Below, one piece after another: positions 18,157 through 26,660 of a DNA stretch of 64,000 nucleotides. The DNA is from an uncultured Caryophanales bacterium (GTDB lineage: Bacteria > Bacillota_I > Bacilli_A > RF39 > UBA660). The stretch covers positions 62,001 to 126,000 of the forward strand of contig CANOYR010000001.1 of the NCBI GenBank assembly GCA_947571655.1, written 5' to 3'. The translations under genes were made by a program, and so were the position numbers. Each line of letters starts with the position of its first letter. Within the stretch, counting starts at the first letter, position 1. The notes under the pieces are model-generated. The model searched no databases. It was not told the origin of the DNA and was given only the letters and a program-made list of their open reading frames with translations.

Positions 18157-18786
18157 ATGGAAAAACAAAACATATTAAAAAGAAATCAAAACAACCCGAC
18201 AAATGGCACTTATAAAAATGAATTACATCAACTATTCAGTCAAAAAAAAATTAACTACAAAGGACGTGGCATGGGCTTAGAAGAAGATTTAAATAAGTCA
18301 AATGAATTTTACCGTCAAAAAAAAATTGCCTTTATCTATAAGAAACCAACCCCAATCAAACTAGTCAAAGTAGATTATCCATCTAGGCAAAACAAAATTA
18401 CAGGAGTAAAAATCAAAGAAGCCTATTTTGAATCTCCCTCTACAACAGATTATAATGGAGTATATCAAGGAAAATATATTGACTTCGAAGCAAAAGAAAC
18501 AAAAAACAAAACCTCTTTTCCTTTAGAAAACATCCATATTCATCAAATCAATCATCTAAGAAATATCACGGAGTGTGGTGGAATTGGTTTCTTAATTGTT
18601 CGTTTCTTAGTACAAAAAGAAACTTATCTATTAAAAGCCACAGACTTTTTTAATTACTTAGAAACAGAATCTAGAAAATCAATTCCCTATTCTTATTTTC
18701 AAGAAAAAGGATATAAAATTGAAGAATCTATGTTTCCAAGATTAGACTATTTAAAAATAGTAGACAAGATGATTGGAGGTATTTAA
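18157..18786 (+). CDS. recU: Holliday junction resolvase RecU
   Basis: 209 residues. RecU cleaves Holliday junctions and modulates RecA in Firmicutes. Visible are the N-terminal NxGxxxE-type region (NPTNGTYKNELH), the nuclease core around DYNGVYQGKYIDFEAKETK (metal-binding D, E, K), HQINHL and the C-terminal hydrophobic strand FLIVRF. Length is standard. It is directly followed by the PBP1A gene, with the stop one base from that gene's start, the classical recU-ponA operon. A TATAAT at 18134-18139 may be its -10 box, but no good -35 is seen. Confidence 0.95.
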   Translation: MEKQNILKRNQNNPTNGTYKNELHQLFSQKKINYKGRGMGLEEDLNKSNEFYRQKKIAFIYKKPTPIKLVKVDYPSRQNKITGVKIKEAYFESPSTTDYNGVYQGKYIDFEAKETKNKTSFPLENIHIHQINHLRNITECGGIGFLIVRFLVQKETYLLKATDFFNYLETESRKSIPYSYFQEKGYKIEESMFPRLDYLKIVDKMIGGI

Positions 18787-18787
18787 T

Positions 18788-21691
18788 ATGTCGAAAGAAA
18801 AAAACACAAAATCTACATCAAAGAAAAGAAGAACCAATGAAAAAAAGAAAAAAAGAAACATTACAGTTACGAAAAAAGAACAACAAGCATTTTTAATGGG
18901 TGTAATGGCAGTAATCTTAGCGATTCTAATTCTAGGGTATCTAGTAATGGGAAGAATGCTAACCATTGTAATGGGAATTGGTATTTTTATAATCCTAGGA
19001 ATTGCAATGCTTCTAGATAAAATGAGCAACAAACCAAAATTAAGAAAAGTTTTAAATATTTTAATTATTATCTTCTTAATAATGGCACTTGCTGGTTGTG
19101 TTGGAGTATCTGCATTTTTTATCTACATCGTACAACAAGCTCCAGAATTTGACATCGAAGTTTTAAACAAAAGAGAAGCAAGTATTTTATATACCACAGA
19201 TGGAGAAGAATATGCGAGAATTGGGGAACTGAGAGAAAATATCACCTATGATGATTTACCAGAAGTCTTTATTGATGCCTTAATCGCAACAGAAGATTCT
19301 CGTTTTTTCCAACATAATGGATTTGATGCTCCTCGCTTTCTAAAAGCCAGTATCGGTCAAGTACTAAGAAAAAGAAATGCTGGTGGAGCTTCTACCTTAT
19401 CAATGCAGTTAGTCAAAAACACCTACACCAATGCCAAACAAAATGAAATGAATTCAGAGGGAATCATTCGTAAATTTACAGATATTTATCTGGCTGTTTT
19501 TAAACTAGAAAAAAACTATAGTAAAGAACAAATCATTGAATTTTATGTCAATAACTATGACTTAAGTAGCAATTCATTCGGTGTAGAACAAGCTTCTCAA
19601 ACTTACTTTGGAAAAAGTGTAAGAGATTTAAATTTATCAGAAGCAGCAACCTTAGTAGGAGTATTCAATAACCCTACTGCTTACAATCCATTACTAAAAC
19701 CTGCTGCTGCAGAAGCAAGGCGATCAACAGTACTAAAACTAATGGTAAGACATGGATACATCACGCAAGCAGAGGCAGATCAAGCAAACAGCATACCAAT
19801 GACAAGCCTCACCAAATCACAATCAACCGAAGGAGTTGCCTATATCAGCTATATTGACACAGTCATTAACGAATTAATGGAAAAATGGAAAATCAATCCA
19901 TATTCAACAGCGGTAGAAGTTTATACCAATATGGACAAACAAAAACAACAAAGTATCGATGATATTTTTAACGGAAATAATAATAGTTTCAAATGGAAAG
20001 ATGATAAAGTACAAAGTGGAGTTGCTGTTGTAGAAGTAAATACTGGAAAAATCGTAGCAGTAGGAGGAGGACGCTTTAAATCTAGTCCAAGAACAACGAC
20101 CAACTATGCAACACAATCAACAAGACAAATTGGATCAACCGCAAAACCGATTTTCGATTATGGACCAGCGATTGAATATCTCAATTGGTCAACTTATGAA
20201 CAAATTGTCGATGAACCATGGAGCTATACAAATGGAAAAAATATCAACAACTCAGACCGAGAATTTATGGGACAAATTAGTATGCGTACTGCCCTATCTC
20301 TGTCTAGAAACATTCCTGCACTAAAAGCATTCCAACAAGTACAAAAAGAAGTAGGAAACAAAAAGATTTTAGAATTTGCAACAAGTCTTGGAATTCATCC
20401 AGAAATTAGCAACGGAGTAATTCATGAAGCCCATTCTCTAGGAGCCTTCTCAACAAAAGAAGGAACTAGTCCATTACAAATGGCTGCAGCCTACGCTGCC
20501 TTTGCCAATGGAGGAACTTATCATGAACCACTAACTGTCAATAAAATTATCTTTAGAGAAACAGGAGAAGTAAAAAACTGTGAAGGAAGTTCTCAAAGAG
20601 TAATGAAAGACTCAACAGCATTCATGATCACTGATATGTTAGTAACTGCCGTAGAATCTGGATTAAGTAGTGGTGCCAAAATAAATGGTGTAACTGTTGC
20701 AGCAAAAACTGGAACTTCAAGCTTTACAGATGAATTAAAAGAATTGAAAAACTATCCAGGAAATGCTATCAACGATGCTTGGATTGTAGGATACGATCCA
20801 GAATATGCAATTAGTATGTGGTATGGGTATGAACAAGCAGAAAAAGGATACTACAATACAGATATTCAAGCAGTCAATGCTAGAAGTGCATTATATAAAG
20901 CTCTAGGAAATGCAGTATTCAATAAAAATGGACAACAATTTAGAGTCCCTGACAGTGTTGTAAAAGTAGCCGTAGAGGTAGGAAGCACCAATCTTCCAAG
21001 CGCTTCTACTCCAGAAGATCAAATCGTATATGAATACTTTATCAAAGGAGCAGAACCAACAGAAACTTCACAAAAATATAATAAAATAGCTACTCCAACA
21101 GGATTAAAAGTACAATACAACGAAGAAAAATCGCAATTAATCATTTCTTGGAACAAACAAAACACACCAACTGGAAACGATAGCTATGGAAATTTTGGAT
21201 ATAAAATTTATTTTGAAGATAACCTCATTGCATTTACTCAAGGAAATTCTTACACCATCACAGCGAATGCAAACATTTCTGGTACTTATAAAGTAACTGC
21301 TGCCTTTGAAAACTATCAATATAACGAAAGTGCACCTGCATCTTATAACTATACCTACAACCCAAATCCATCTCCAAGCACAACTCCAAAACCAACACCG
21401 ACACCAACAGAAACTGCTTCTTATACCCTTTCCTTAAATGGAACAAATCCAGTGAGTATCCCAACGAATGGACAGTATACAGATACTAATGATCCAATTA
21501 CCATATTAAAAAATGGTACAATAACAAATGAAGCCCACACAATAACAACTTCTATCAAAGGACCAAATGGTGTAGTTGATTCTATCGATGGAACAACAAC
21601 TCCACTGATTCCTGGAACCTACACAATTACCTATACAGTAAAAATTAACGGTCAAACAAAAACAATTACACGTACTATAAACGTCCAATAA
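18788..21691 (+). CDS. ponA: Class A penicillin-binding protein (PBP1A-like)
   Basis: 967 residues; bifunctional peptidoglycan glycosyltransferase and DD-transpeptidase. ATG 18788 follows GGAGGTATTTAAT, overriding an upstream in-frame start. A Lys-rich cytosolic head is followed by three hydrophobic stretches (about residues 35-55, 58-77 and 87-113) where most class A PBPs have one. The glycosyltransferase domain has EDSRFFQHNGFD and GGASTLSMQLVKN; the transpeptidase has STAK, SRN and KTGTS. After the catalytic domain come a fibronectin-like module, a Pro/Thr linker (PSTTPKPTPTPT) and a final Ig-like domain, probably wall-associated. It is in an operon with recU and ends in a strong hairpin. 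Confidence 0.95.
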   Translation: MSKEKNTKSTSKKRRTNEKKKKRNITVTKKEQQAFLMGVMAVILAILILGYLVMGRMLTIVMGIGIFIILGIAMLLDKMSNKPKLRKVLNILIIIFLIMALAGCVGVSAFFIYIVQQAPEFDIEVLNKREASILYTTDGEEYARIGELRENITYDDLPEVFIDALIATEDSRFFQHNGFDAPRFLKASIGQVLRKRNAGGASTLSMQLVKNTYTNAKQNEMNSEGIIRKFTDIYLAVFKLEKNYSKEQIIEFYVNNYDLSSNSFGVEQASQTYFGKSVRDLNLSEAATLVGVFNNPTAYNPLLKPAAAEARRSTVLKLMVRHGYITQAEADQANSIPMTSLTKSQSTEGVAYISYIDTVINELMEKWKINPYSTAVEVYTNMDKQKQQSIDDIFNGNNNSFKWKDDKVQSGVAVVEVNTGKIVAVGGGRFKSSPRTTTNYATQSTRQIGSTAKPIFDYGPAIEYLNWSTYEQIVDEPWSYTNGKNINNSDREFMGQISMRTALSLSRNIPALKAFQQVQKEVGNKKILEFATSLGIHPEISNGVIHEAHSLGAFSTKEGTSPLQMAAAYAAFANGGTYHEPLTVNKIIFRETGEVKNCEGSSQRVMKDSTAFMITDMLVTAVESGLSSGAKINGVTVAAKTGTSSFTDELKELKNYPGNAINDAWIVGYDPEYAISMWYGYEQAEKGYYNTDIQAVNARSALYKALGNAVFNKNGQQFRVPDSVVKVAVEVGSTNLPSASTPEDQIVYEYFIKGAEPTETSQKYNKIATPTGLKVQYNEEKSQLIISWNKQNTPTGNDSYGNFGYKIYFEDNLIAFTQGNSYTITANANISGTYKVTAAFENYQYNESAPASYNYTYNPNPSPSTTPKPTPTPTETASYTLSLNGTNPVSIPTNGQYTDTNDPITILKNGTITNEAHTITTSIKGPNGVVDSIDGTTTPLIPGTYTITYTVKINGQTKTITRTINVQ

Positions 21692-21699
21692 AAATTTTT

Positions 21700-21728
21700 A
21701 AAACCACTAGATAAAACTAGTGGTTTTT
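21700..21728 (+). terminator. recU-ponA terminator
   Basis: AAAACCACTAG and CTAGTGGTTTTT form an 11-bp stem with a 6-base loop and T tail. Confidence 0.9.
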
Positions 21729-21798
21729 CTGTAAATTCATTATATCAATTTCAATTTACCCAATAAAAATAATATAAAAACCAATTCACTATAGAAAA

Positions 21799-22536
21799 TC
21801 AAAATAGAAAATGACCCAACATCATAAAGAAACAACCAAAAATAAAAGAAAATACAGTAGTTCCCAACTTCTGATACGAACAAGATTCTGGCAATAACTC
21901 ATAAATAGAAATATGAACCATAATTCCCGCAATAAACGAATACAAAATTCCCATCACAAAAGAATTTACAAAGGGAGCCAAAAAAACAAATGCTAAAAAT
22001 GCACCAAAAGGTTCTGAAATTCCTGAAATCAATGTATAAAGTAATGCTTTCTTCCTACTTCCTGTACTATAATAAATAGGAACAGAAATACTAATTCCTT
22101 CTGGAATATTATGAAGAGCAATCGCAAGAGCCAAGGTAATTCCAAGGCGCAAATTAGAAGAAGAAGTTAAATAAGTAATAATCCCCTCTGGAATATTATG
22201 CATAATAATCGCAAGACAAGAAATAATTCCCACTTGATAAAGCTTCCCATACTCCATTTTCTCTTGTGGTAAAAAATGATCAACAGAAAAAGAAAATATC
22301 ATACCGATACAAAAACAAATCGCAACAATCAAAAAAGCAGGAAAAAAAACATAAGATTCTAAGATAGATGAAAAAGAACTTGGCAAAAGATCTGTAAAAG
22401 AAATAGTAGCCATAACTCCTGATGCAAATCCTAAAGAAGCAATTAATAATTTCTTAGATGACTTCTTAAAAAAGATAGGAATCGTCCCAATCATTGTAGA
22501 AAAGCCCGCTAAAAAAGTTAAAAGAAAAGAAATCAT
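21799..22536 (-). CDS. ZIP family metal transporter
   Basis: 245 residues, about eight TM helices. ZIP proteins import divalent metals, usually zinc, also iron or manganese. The two characteristic metal-site motifs are present in TM4 and TM5: MHNIPEGI and LHNIPEGIS. A short loop replaces the long His-rich variable loop of eukaryotic ZIPs, as in bacterial ZupT/GufA. It is transcribed singly. No Zur/Fur-like box is obvious to me. Substrate cannot be told from sequence. Confidence 0.9.
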   Translation of the reverse strand: MISFLLTFLAGFSTMIGTIPIFFKKSSKKLLIASLGFASGVMATISFTDLLPSSFSSILESYVFFPAFLIVAICFCIGMIFSFSVDHFLPQEKMEYGKLYQVGIISCLAIIMHNIPEGIITYLTSSSNLRLGITLALAIALHNIPEGISISVPIYYSTGSRKKALLYTLISGISEPFGAFLAFVFLAPFVNSFVMGILYSFIAGIMVHISIYELLPESCSYQKLGTTVFSFIFGCFFMMLGHFLF

Positions 22537-22689
22537 ATACTTATCACCACTAAAGTATATGATTTACTCTAAATCTCTTATTCTATAAAATAAAGAATTT
22601 ACAAAAATGACAATTATTTTAAAAAAAACAACCATAAAACATTCAAAAAAAAGCGATACAAAAACAATTATTAAAACCAACTTTTAAAA

Positions 22690-23148
22690 TTATCGATTCA
22701 ACAAATACATAGAAATATTCAAATAAGTAGCAAACAAACACCACAATAAATAAGGAATCTGCAAAAGACCACTCATTTTATTTTTTTGATAAAACCGAAC
22801 AATCAAAATAAAAACAGAAACTACCAATAAAAAAATCCAAAAAATAGAAAAGAATCTCCATTTTAATAAAAAGAAAAAAATAGGCCATAAAGCATTTACA
22901 AACAATTGAAAATAATAAATAAACTGATCCTTCCAATCCATAAGAGAATTACTTTCTAATATTCCATAAGAAACTCCCATCAAAATATAAAGGATCGTCC
23001 AAACAATAGGAAATAAAATAGCTGGTGGTGCTAAAAAAGGTTTCTGTAAAGAAGAATAATCCATAGATCCAGAAATTAAAAAACCAACAAGTCCACCAAC
23101 TAGAACTGGAATCATAATCGATTTTAAATAAATTTTAAACTTTGTCAT
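22690..23148 (-). CDS. TspO/MBR family membrane protein
   Basis: 152 residues with five TM helices, the normal TspO topology. The conserved loop FLAPPAILFPIVWTILYILMG (shown in parts as LAPPA and VWTILY) and the Trp-rich C-terminal helices match the family. TspO proteins bind tetrapyrroles and sterols and are linked to stress responses; the role in a fermentative Firmicute is unclear. Single gene, RBS AGGAGG upstream. Confidence 0.88.
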   Translation of the reverse strand: MTKFKIYLKSIMIPVLVGGLVGFLISGSMDYSSLQKPFLAPPAILFPIVWTILYILMGVSYGILESNSLMDWKDQFIYYFQLFVNALWPIFFFLLKWRFFSIFWIFLLVVSVFILIVRFYQKNKMSGLLQIPYLLWCLFATYLNISMYLLNR

Positions 23149-23230
23149 GTCATCCTCCTTACCTTTATTCTATTAATATAGATCTAAAATATACATAGAT
23201 AAAACAAGAAAAAAACATGAAACAAAACAA

Positions 23231-23264
23231 AAAAGATATCTACCGATAAGAACAGATATCTTTT
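23231..23264 (-). terminator. dnaD-nth terminator
   Basis: AAAGATATCT/AGATATCTTT stem overlapping the end of nth, with a 12-base loop and T run on the minus strand. Confidence 0.8.
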
Positions 23265-23902
23265 ATTTTACAAGACGCACACTCTGGACGAACTGCCTTA
23301 CAATGGTATCTTCCAAAAAGCACCATCTGATGATGTCTCAGACTCCAATTTTTTCTTTCATATAACTTCTGAAGCTTTTTTTCAACTTCCAAAACAGAAT
23401 CTTCACTTTTACTAAATCCAAGTCTTTTACTAACTCTTTCTACATGAGTATCAACAGCAATCGCTGGATAGTCATAAAGATTGGATAAAACAACATTGAC
23501 CGTTTTTCTTCCAACTCCTGGTAGCGTAACTAAATACTTAGAATCATTCGGAACACATCCATTCTTCTCAGTTACCAAACGCCTTGCAATTTCAATGATA
23601 AATTGTGCCTTCTTACGAAAAGTTCCAATCGGCATTAAAATATGAGAAACATCTTCTAAAGATGCAGAAGCAAGATCTTCTAAAGAAGGATACTTAGAAA
23701 ACAAAATAGGAGTAACAGAGTTTACCCTCTTATCAGTTGTCTGTGCACTCAAAACAACTGCTAATAGTAATTCATAATCCTTCGTATAATTTAATTCACA
23801 TCTAGCATCTGGATAAAGCTCTTCCAAATATTTTTCAAAAATCTTTACCCTAGAAACCTTATCAATCTTATTCACCATCATCATCAAACCAATCATAATC
23901 AA
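23240..23902 (-). CDS. nth: Endonuclease III
   Basis: Up to 220 residues; DNA glycosylase/AP lyase of base-excision repair acting on oxidised pyrimidines. The helix-hairpin-helix LPGVGRKTVNVV carries the catalytic Lys, and VDTHVERVSKRLG supplies the catalytic Asp. The 4Fe-4S loop C-x6-C-x2-C-x5-C is complete near the C-terminus. It overlaps dnaD by about 35 bases; several in-frame ATGs (to 23878) make the precise start uncertain. The dnaD-nth pair is conserved in Bacilli. Confidence 0.95.
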   Translation of the reverse strand: MIMIGLMMMVNKIDKVSRVKIFEKYLEELYPDARCELNYTKDYELLLAVVLSAQTTDKRVNSVTPILFSKYPSLEDLASASLEDVSHILMPIGTFRKKAQFIIEIARRLVTEKNGCVPNDSKYLVTLPGVGRKTVNVVLSNLYDYPAIAVDTHVERVSKRLGFSKSEDSVLEVEKKLQKLYERKNWSLRHHQMVLFGRYHCKAVRPECASCKIKDICSYR

Positions 23903-24545
23903 ATAATTCTAATTTTTCTTTTTTTCGTTGTTTCTCTTGATATTTCTGCTTACTAAGTAAAACATCTTCTGCTCTCTTGTATCCCTTTTTATTCCACTCA
24001 TATAAAATTTTATCCATATATCGAAGATTAGAAACCCCATTAAAAACCGTTTCCTTTAAAGCAGCCAAAATCAATTCTTCCTGAAACCCATTTTCAACCC
24101 AAGAAGAAATAATTTCCCGTTCGATAGAACTAATCGGCCTTGCAAATCCCTCAGACACTTTATCGTAAATCGTCTTCTTTTCTTGATTGAGAACTTCTTC
24201 TGTATCAGTAATATCCTCCATTAAACACTGCTCTATTTTTTCATAAAAGGGTTTTAGACAAATATATTCTTCCATAATTCCTTTCTCATTTTTAGAAACT
24301 GACATTTCTAAAAAACCTTCCTCCGTCAAATGATCTATATAAACCATCATATCTTGTAACGATAAATGAAGTTGCTTTGTAAATTTTAAAGAATCAAAAG
24401 GAATTTGTTCCTCAAAATTAGAAAGATAAATCAAAAACATAAATTCCTCCAAAGGTAAAGAAAAATGCTGACGTAACTGATATAGATAAAGAGGAACTAC
24501 AAAATTTCCCATTTTAAAAATATCCATAAATTTTTTTAAATTCAT
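23868..24545 (-). CDS. dnaD: DnaD-like replication initiation/remodelling protein
   Basis: 225 residues. DnaD is a primosomal protein that helps load the replicative helicase in low-GC Gram-positives. The N-terminal winged-helix (about 1-95) starts with the characteristic run of hydrophobic helices. The C-terminal DnaD/DnaB_2 domain (about 125-200) contains the YxxI-type region with YMDKILYEWNKKG. The highly charged C-terminal tail binds DNA in the family. It overlaps nth and is co-oriented, as in Bacillus. Confidence 0.9.
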   Translation of the reverse strand: MNLKKFMDIFKMGNFVVPLYLYQLRQHFSLPLEEFMFLIYLSNFEEQIPFDSLKFTKQLHLSLQDMMVYIDHLTEEGFLEMSVSKNEKGIMEEYICLKPFYEKIEQCLMEDITDTEEVLNQEKKTIYDKVSEGFARPISSIEREIISSWVENGFQEELILAALKETVFNGVSNLRYMDKILYEWNKKGYKRAEDVLLSKQKYQEKQRKKEKLELFDYDWFDDDGE

Positions 24546-24603
24546 ACATAGATCCTCCTTTGATATATTATTATATCAAAAAATCTAAAAAAAGAAAGAA
24601 GAT

Positions 24604-25695
24604 TTAAAGATACATTTTTTTCAAATATGTCATTAAATCATCCTTTTCATTCTTTAATTTTAAAGATAAAATTTGAGTCTCTAAATCTTTAAAAATATCC
24701 TTTAAATAAGGACCTGGCTTCCTACCCAATAAAGAACTAATTTCTTCTCCATCAAATACAATATCCATTCGACATTTAATTGGTAAACGGTTATATCGAG
24801 AAGTAATCTCCCTTTTAGAAATTCCTTTCATATTACCTGCAATACTATTGACATAAAGGCCATAAGTATATAAAACTCGAGGATTTAAATTATCTACCAA
24901 CAATGCTTCATTAATTTTTGTAATTAACTCCTTTTCATTATTTGTAAAAGGATAAATTTCTTGAACATCTAATTGAACCCAAATACCAATCAAATCATCA
25001 AAATTAGAAACATACTTCAATCTAGGAAGTTCTAACTCTTCATCTAGTCCCAATTTCAAAAGAAGAGAAACTCCATTCTTCACATGAACACTAGTAAATA
25101 TTTTATCCAATTCCTCTCTTTTTCTCTGATAAGATATTTTCTTTAAAAAAGTTTTTGCTCTTAAAATTGCCTCATACACTTCATCACTCAAATGAAATTG
25201 CAAAGTCGTCGCAAAACGAACAGCTCGTAAAATTCTAAGGGCATCTTCTGAAAACTTTTGATAACTATCACCAACAGTTCGAATCAAATGACCATCAATA
25301 TCCTCTTTTCCATGAAAAATATCGATGATATTCCCTGTCCGATCAATGCAAAGCGTATTCATTAAAAAATCTCTTCTCTTTAAATCTTCCTCTAAATCAT
25401 CAATAAATTCAATATGTTCAGGTCTTCGATAATCAATATAAGAAGACTCCCGACGAAAAGTTGTAATTTCAAATCGAATATGCTTTAAAATCACAGTAAT
25501 CGAACCATAATCCTCAGAAGGAAGACAAGATCCCTTAAAGATAGAGCGAATATCTTTCGGTTTCGCATTTGTACAAATATCAATATCATTCGATTCAACT
25601 TCCATAAGATAATCACGAACAAATCCACCGACAACATAAGCTCGAAATCCATGATTTTCTAGTTTTTCCAACAATCTTAATGCAACTTCAAACAT
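24604..25695 (-). CDS. CCA tRNA nucleotidyltransferase / poly(A) polymerase family
   Basis: 363 residues; adds or repairs the tRNA 3' CCA end, using CTP and ATP without a template. The head domain has VVGGFVRDYLM, the catalytic NDIDICTNA carboxylates, RRESSYIDYRRPEHIEF, RRDFLMNTL and EDALRILRAVRFA, the typical class II order. It is shorter than many Bacillus enzymes (about 400) because the C-terminal tail is brief. CCA-adding versus A-adding cannot be separated safely by eye; in Firmicutes the single enzyme is normally CCA-adding. It is 12 bases downstream of the rhodanese gene's end, so probably co-transcribed. Confidence 0.88.
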   Translation of the reverse strand: MFEVALRLLEKLENHGFRAYVVGGFVRDYLMEVESNDIDICTNAKPKDIRSIFKGSCLPSEDYGSITVILKHIRFEITTFRRESSYIDYRRPEHIEFIDDLEEDLKRRDFLMNTLCIDRTGNIIDIFHGKEDIDGHLIRTVGDSYQKFSEDALRILRAVRFATTLQFHLSDEVYEAILRAKTFLKKISYQRKREELDKIFTSVHVKNGVSLLLKLGLDEELELPRLKYVSNFDDLIGIWVQLDVQEIYPFTNNEKELITKINEALLVDNLNPRVLYTYGLYVNSIAGNMKGISKREITSRYNRLPIKCRMDIVFDGEEISSLLGRKPGPYLKDIFKDLETQILSLKLKNEKDDLMTYLKKMYL

Positions 25696-25707
25696 AATAA
25701 ACCTCTC

Positions 25708-26100
25708 CTATTGAATCATTTCTGAAGGAATATCTTCTATACCACCCAAATCAAAAACATTTTGATAACCCAATTCAAATAGTTGATAAAAAGCCTTCTT
25801 ACTACGTGCACCACTCTGACAATAAACAACAATCTGATCTTCTTTATTAAAATCGATAGAATCAATAGATTCCAATGGAATATTAATCGCAGTTAAAATA
25901 TGACCTGATTCATATTCTACAGAAGTTCTTACATCAATAATATGAAACTTTGAAGAATTGTTTTCAATCTCATGAAACACTTCTGAAGAAGAAATTGTTT
26001 GATAATTAAATTCCTTTTCCTCCATAACACTAGAACTTTGAAAATTACATCCTGTAACAAAACATAAAAGAATTCCTAATAAAAATACTCGCCTCATCAT
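25708..26100 (-). CDS. Rhodanese-like domain lipoprotein
   Basis: 130 residues. A signal peptide with a lipobox (CFVTGC, Cys at about 18) indicates an extracytoplasmic lipoprotein. The single rhodanese domain runs from about 38 to 128: the IIDVRTSVEYESGHI motif and an active-site loop with Cys in VYCQSGARS. Rhodanese domains transfer sulfane sulfur or act as redox/phosphatase-like modules; an exported one may take part in thiol redox handling. It lies upstream of the tRNA nucleotidyltransferase on the same strand. Partner unknown. Confidence 0.87.
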   Translation of the reverse strand: MMRRVFLLGILLCFVTGCNFQSSSVMEEKEFNYQTISSSEVFHEIENNSSKFHIIDVRTSVEYESGHILTAINIPLESIDSIDFNKEDQIVVYCQSGARSKKAFYQLFELGYQNVFDLGGIEDIPSEMIQ

Positions 26101-26149
26101 ATTACCTCTTATTTATATTCTAACACAAACAAAAAAAGAAAAACAAAAA

Positions 26150-26175
26150 AAGATATTGAAAGTGTCAATATCTTT
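26150..26175 (-). terminator. HU gene terminator
   Basis: AGATATTGA/TCAATATCT perfect 9-bp stem with a 5-base loop and T7 on the minus strand. Confidence 0.85.
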
Positions 26176-26208
26176 CATAGAAAAACCGACAAACGGCTTT
26201 TAATCCTA

Positions 26209-26481
26209 TTAGTTTAAAGCGTCTTTTAATGCAGAAGCAGCTTTAAATTTAGCTGAGTTACAAGCAGCAATCTGAACTGTTTCTCCAGTTTGTGGATTAC
26301 GTCCTTCACGTGCAGCTCTTTTACCAACTGAGAAAGTTCCAAATCCAGCAACAGGTACTTTATCTCCATTTGCTAAGGCTTCTTTGATAATATCAAAAAC
26401 TCCTTCTAATGCACGAGTGGCATCGGCTTTTGTTAATCCTGTTCTTTCTGCTAAAGCTTCTACAAATTCTACTTTTTTCAT
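26209..26481 (-). CDS. hup: HU family DNA-binding protein
   Basis: 90 residues, the standard HU length. It dimerises and bends DNA as a nucleoid protein. The N-terminal helices, then GFGTFSVGKRAAREGRNPQTGE (the beta-arm signature, present as GFGTF and RxGRNPQTG) and the C-terminal helix KAASALKDAL are all present. ATG 26481 follows GGAGGT; the 11-codon upstream extension runs through this RBS and is rejected. HU near spoIVA matches the Bacillus order (hbs-spoIVA), with one membrane protein gene inserted. Confidence 0.96.
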   Translation of the reverse strand: MKKVEFVEALAERTGLTKADATRALEGVFDIIKEALANGDKVPVAGFGTFSVGKRAAREGRNPQTGETVQIAACNSAKFKAASALKDALN

Positions 26482-26660
26482 GTGTGTAAACCTCCATTTT
26501 TTTAATTTAAGCAATAATTACTATGCTTACATATATAAAGTAGCATACTTTAAAACAAAAAACAAGCAGATTTATAAAAATTAACACGTTTTACAATTCT
26601 TTTTCTAAATTTCCATCTTTTTATGATATTATATAGTAAAAATAGAAAGGAACATCCAAT

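Noticed and set aside
18751..19032. Minus-strand 93-codon hydrophobic ORF opposite the start of the PBP1A gene
   Set aside because: It is the complement of the TM-coding region of an unmistakable gene and has no RBS.
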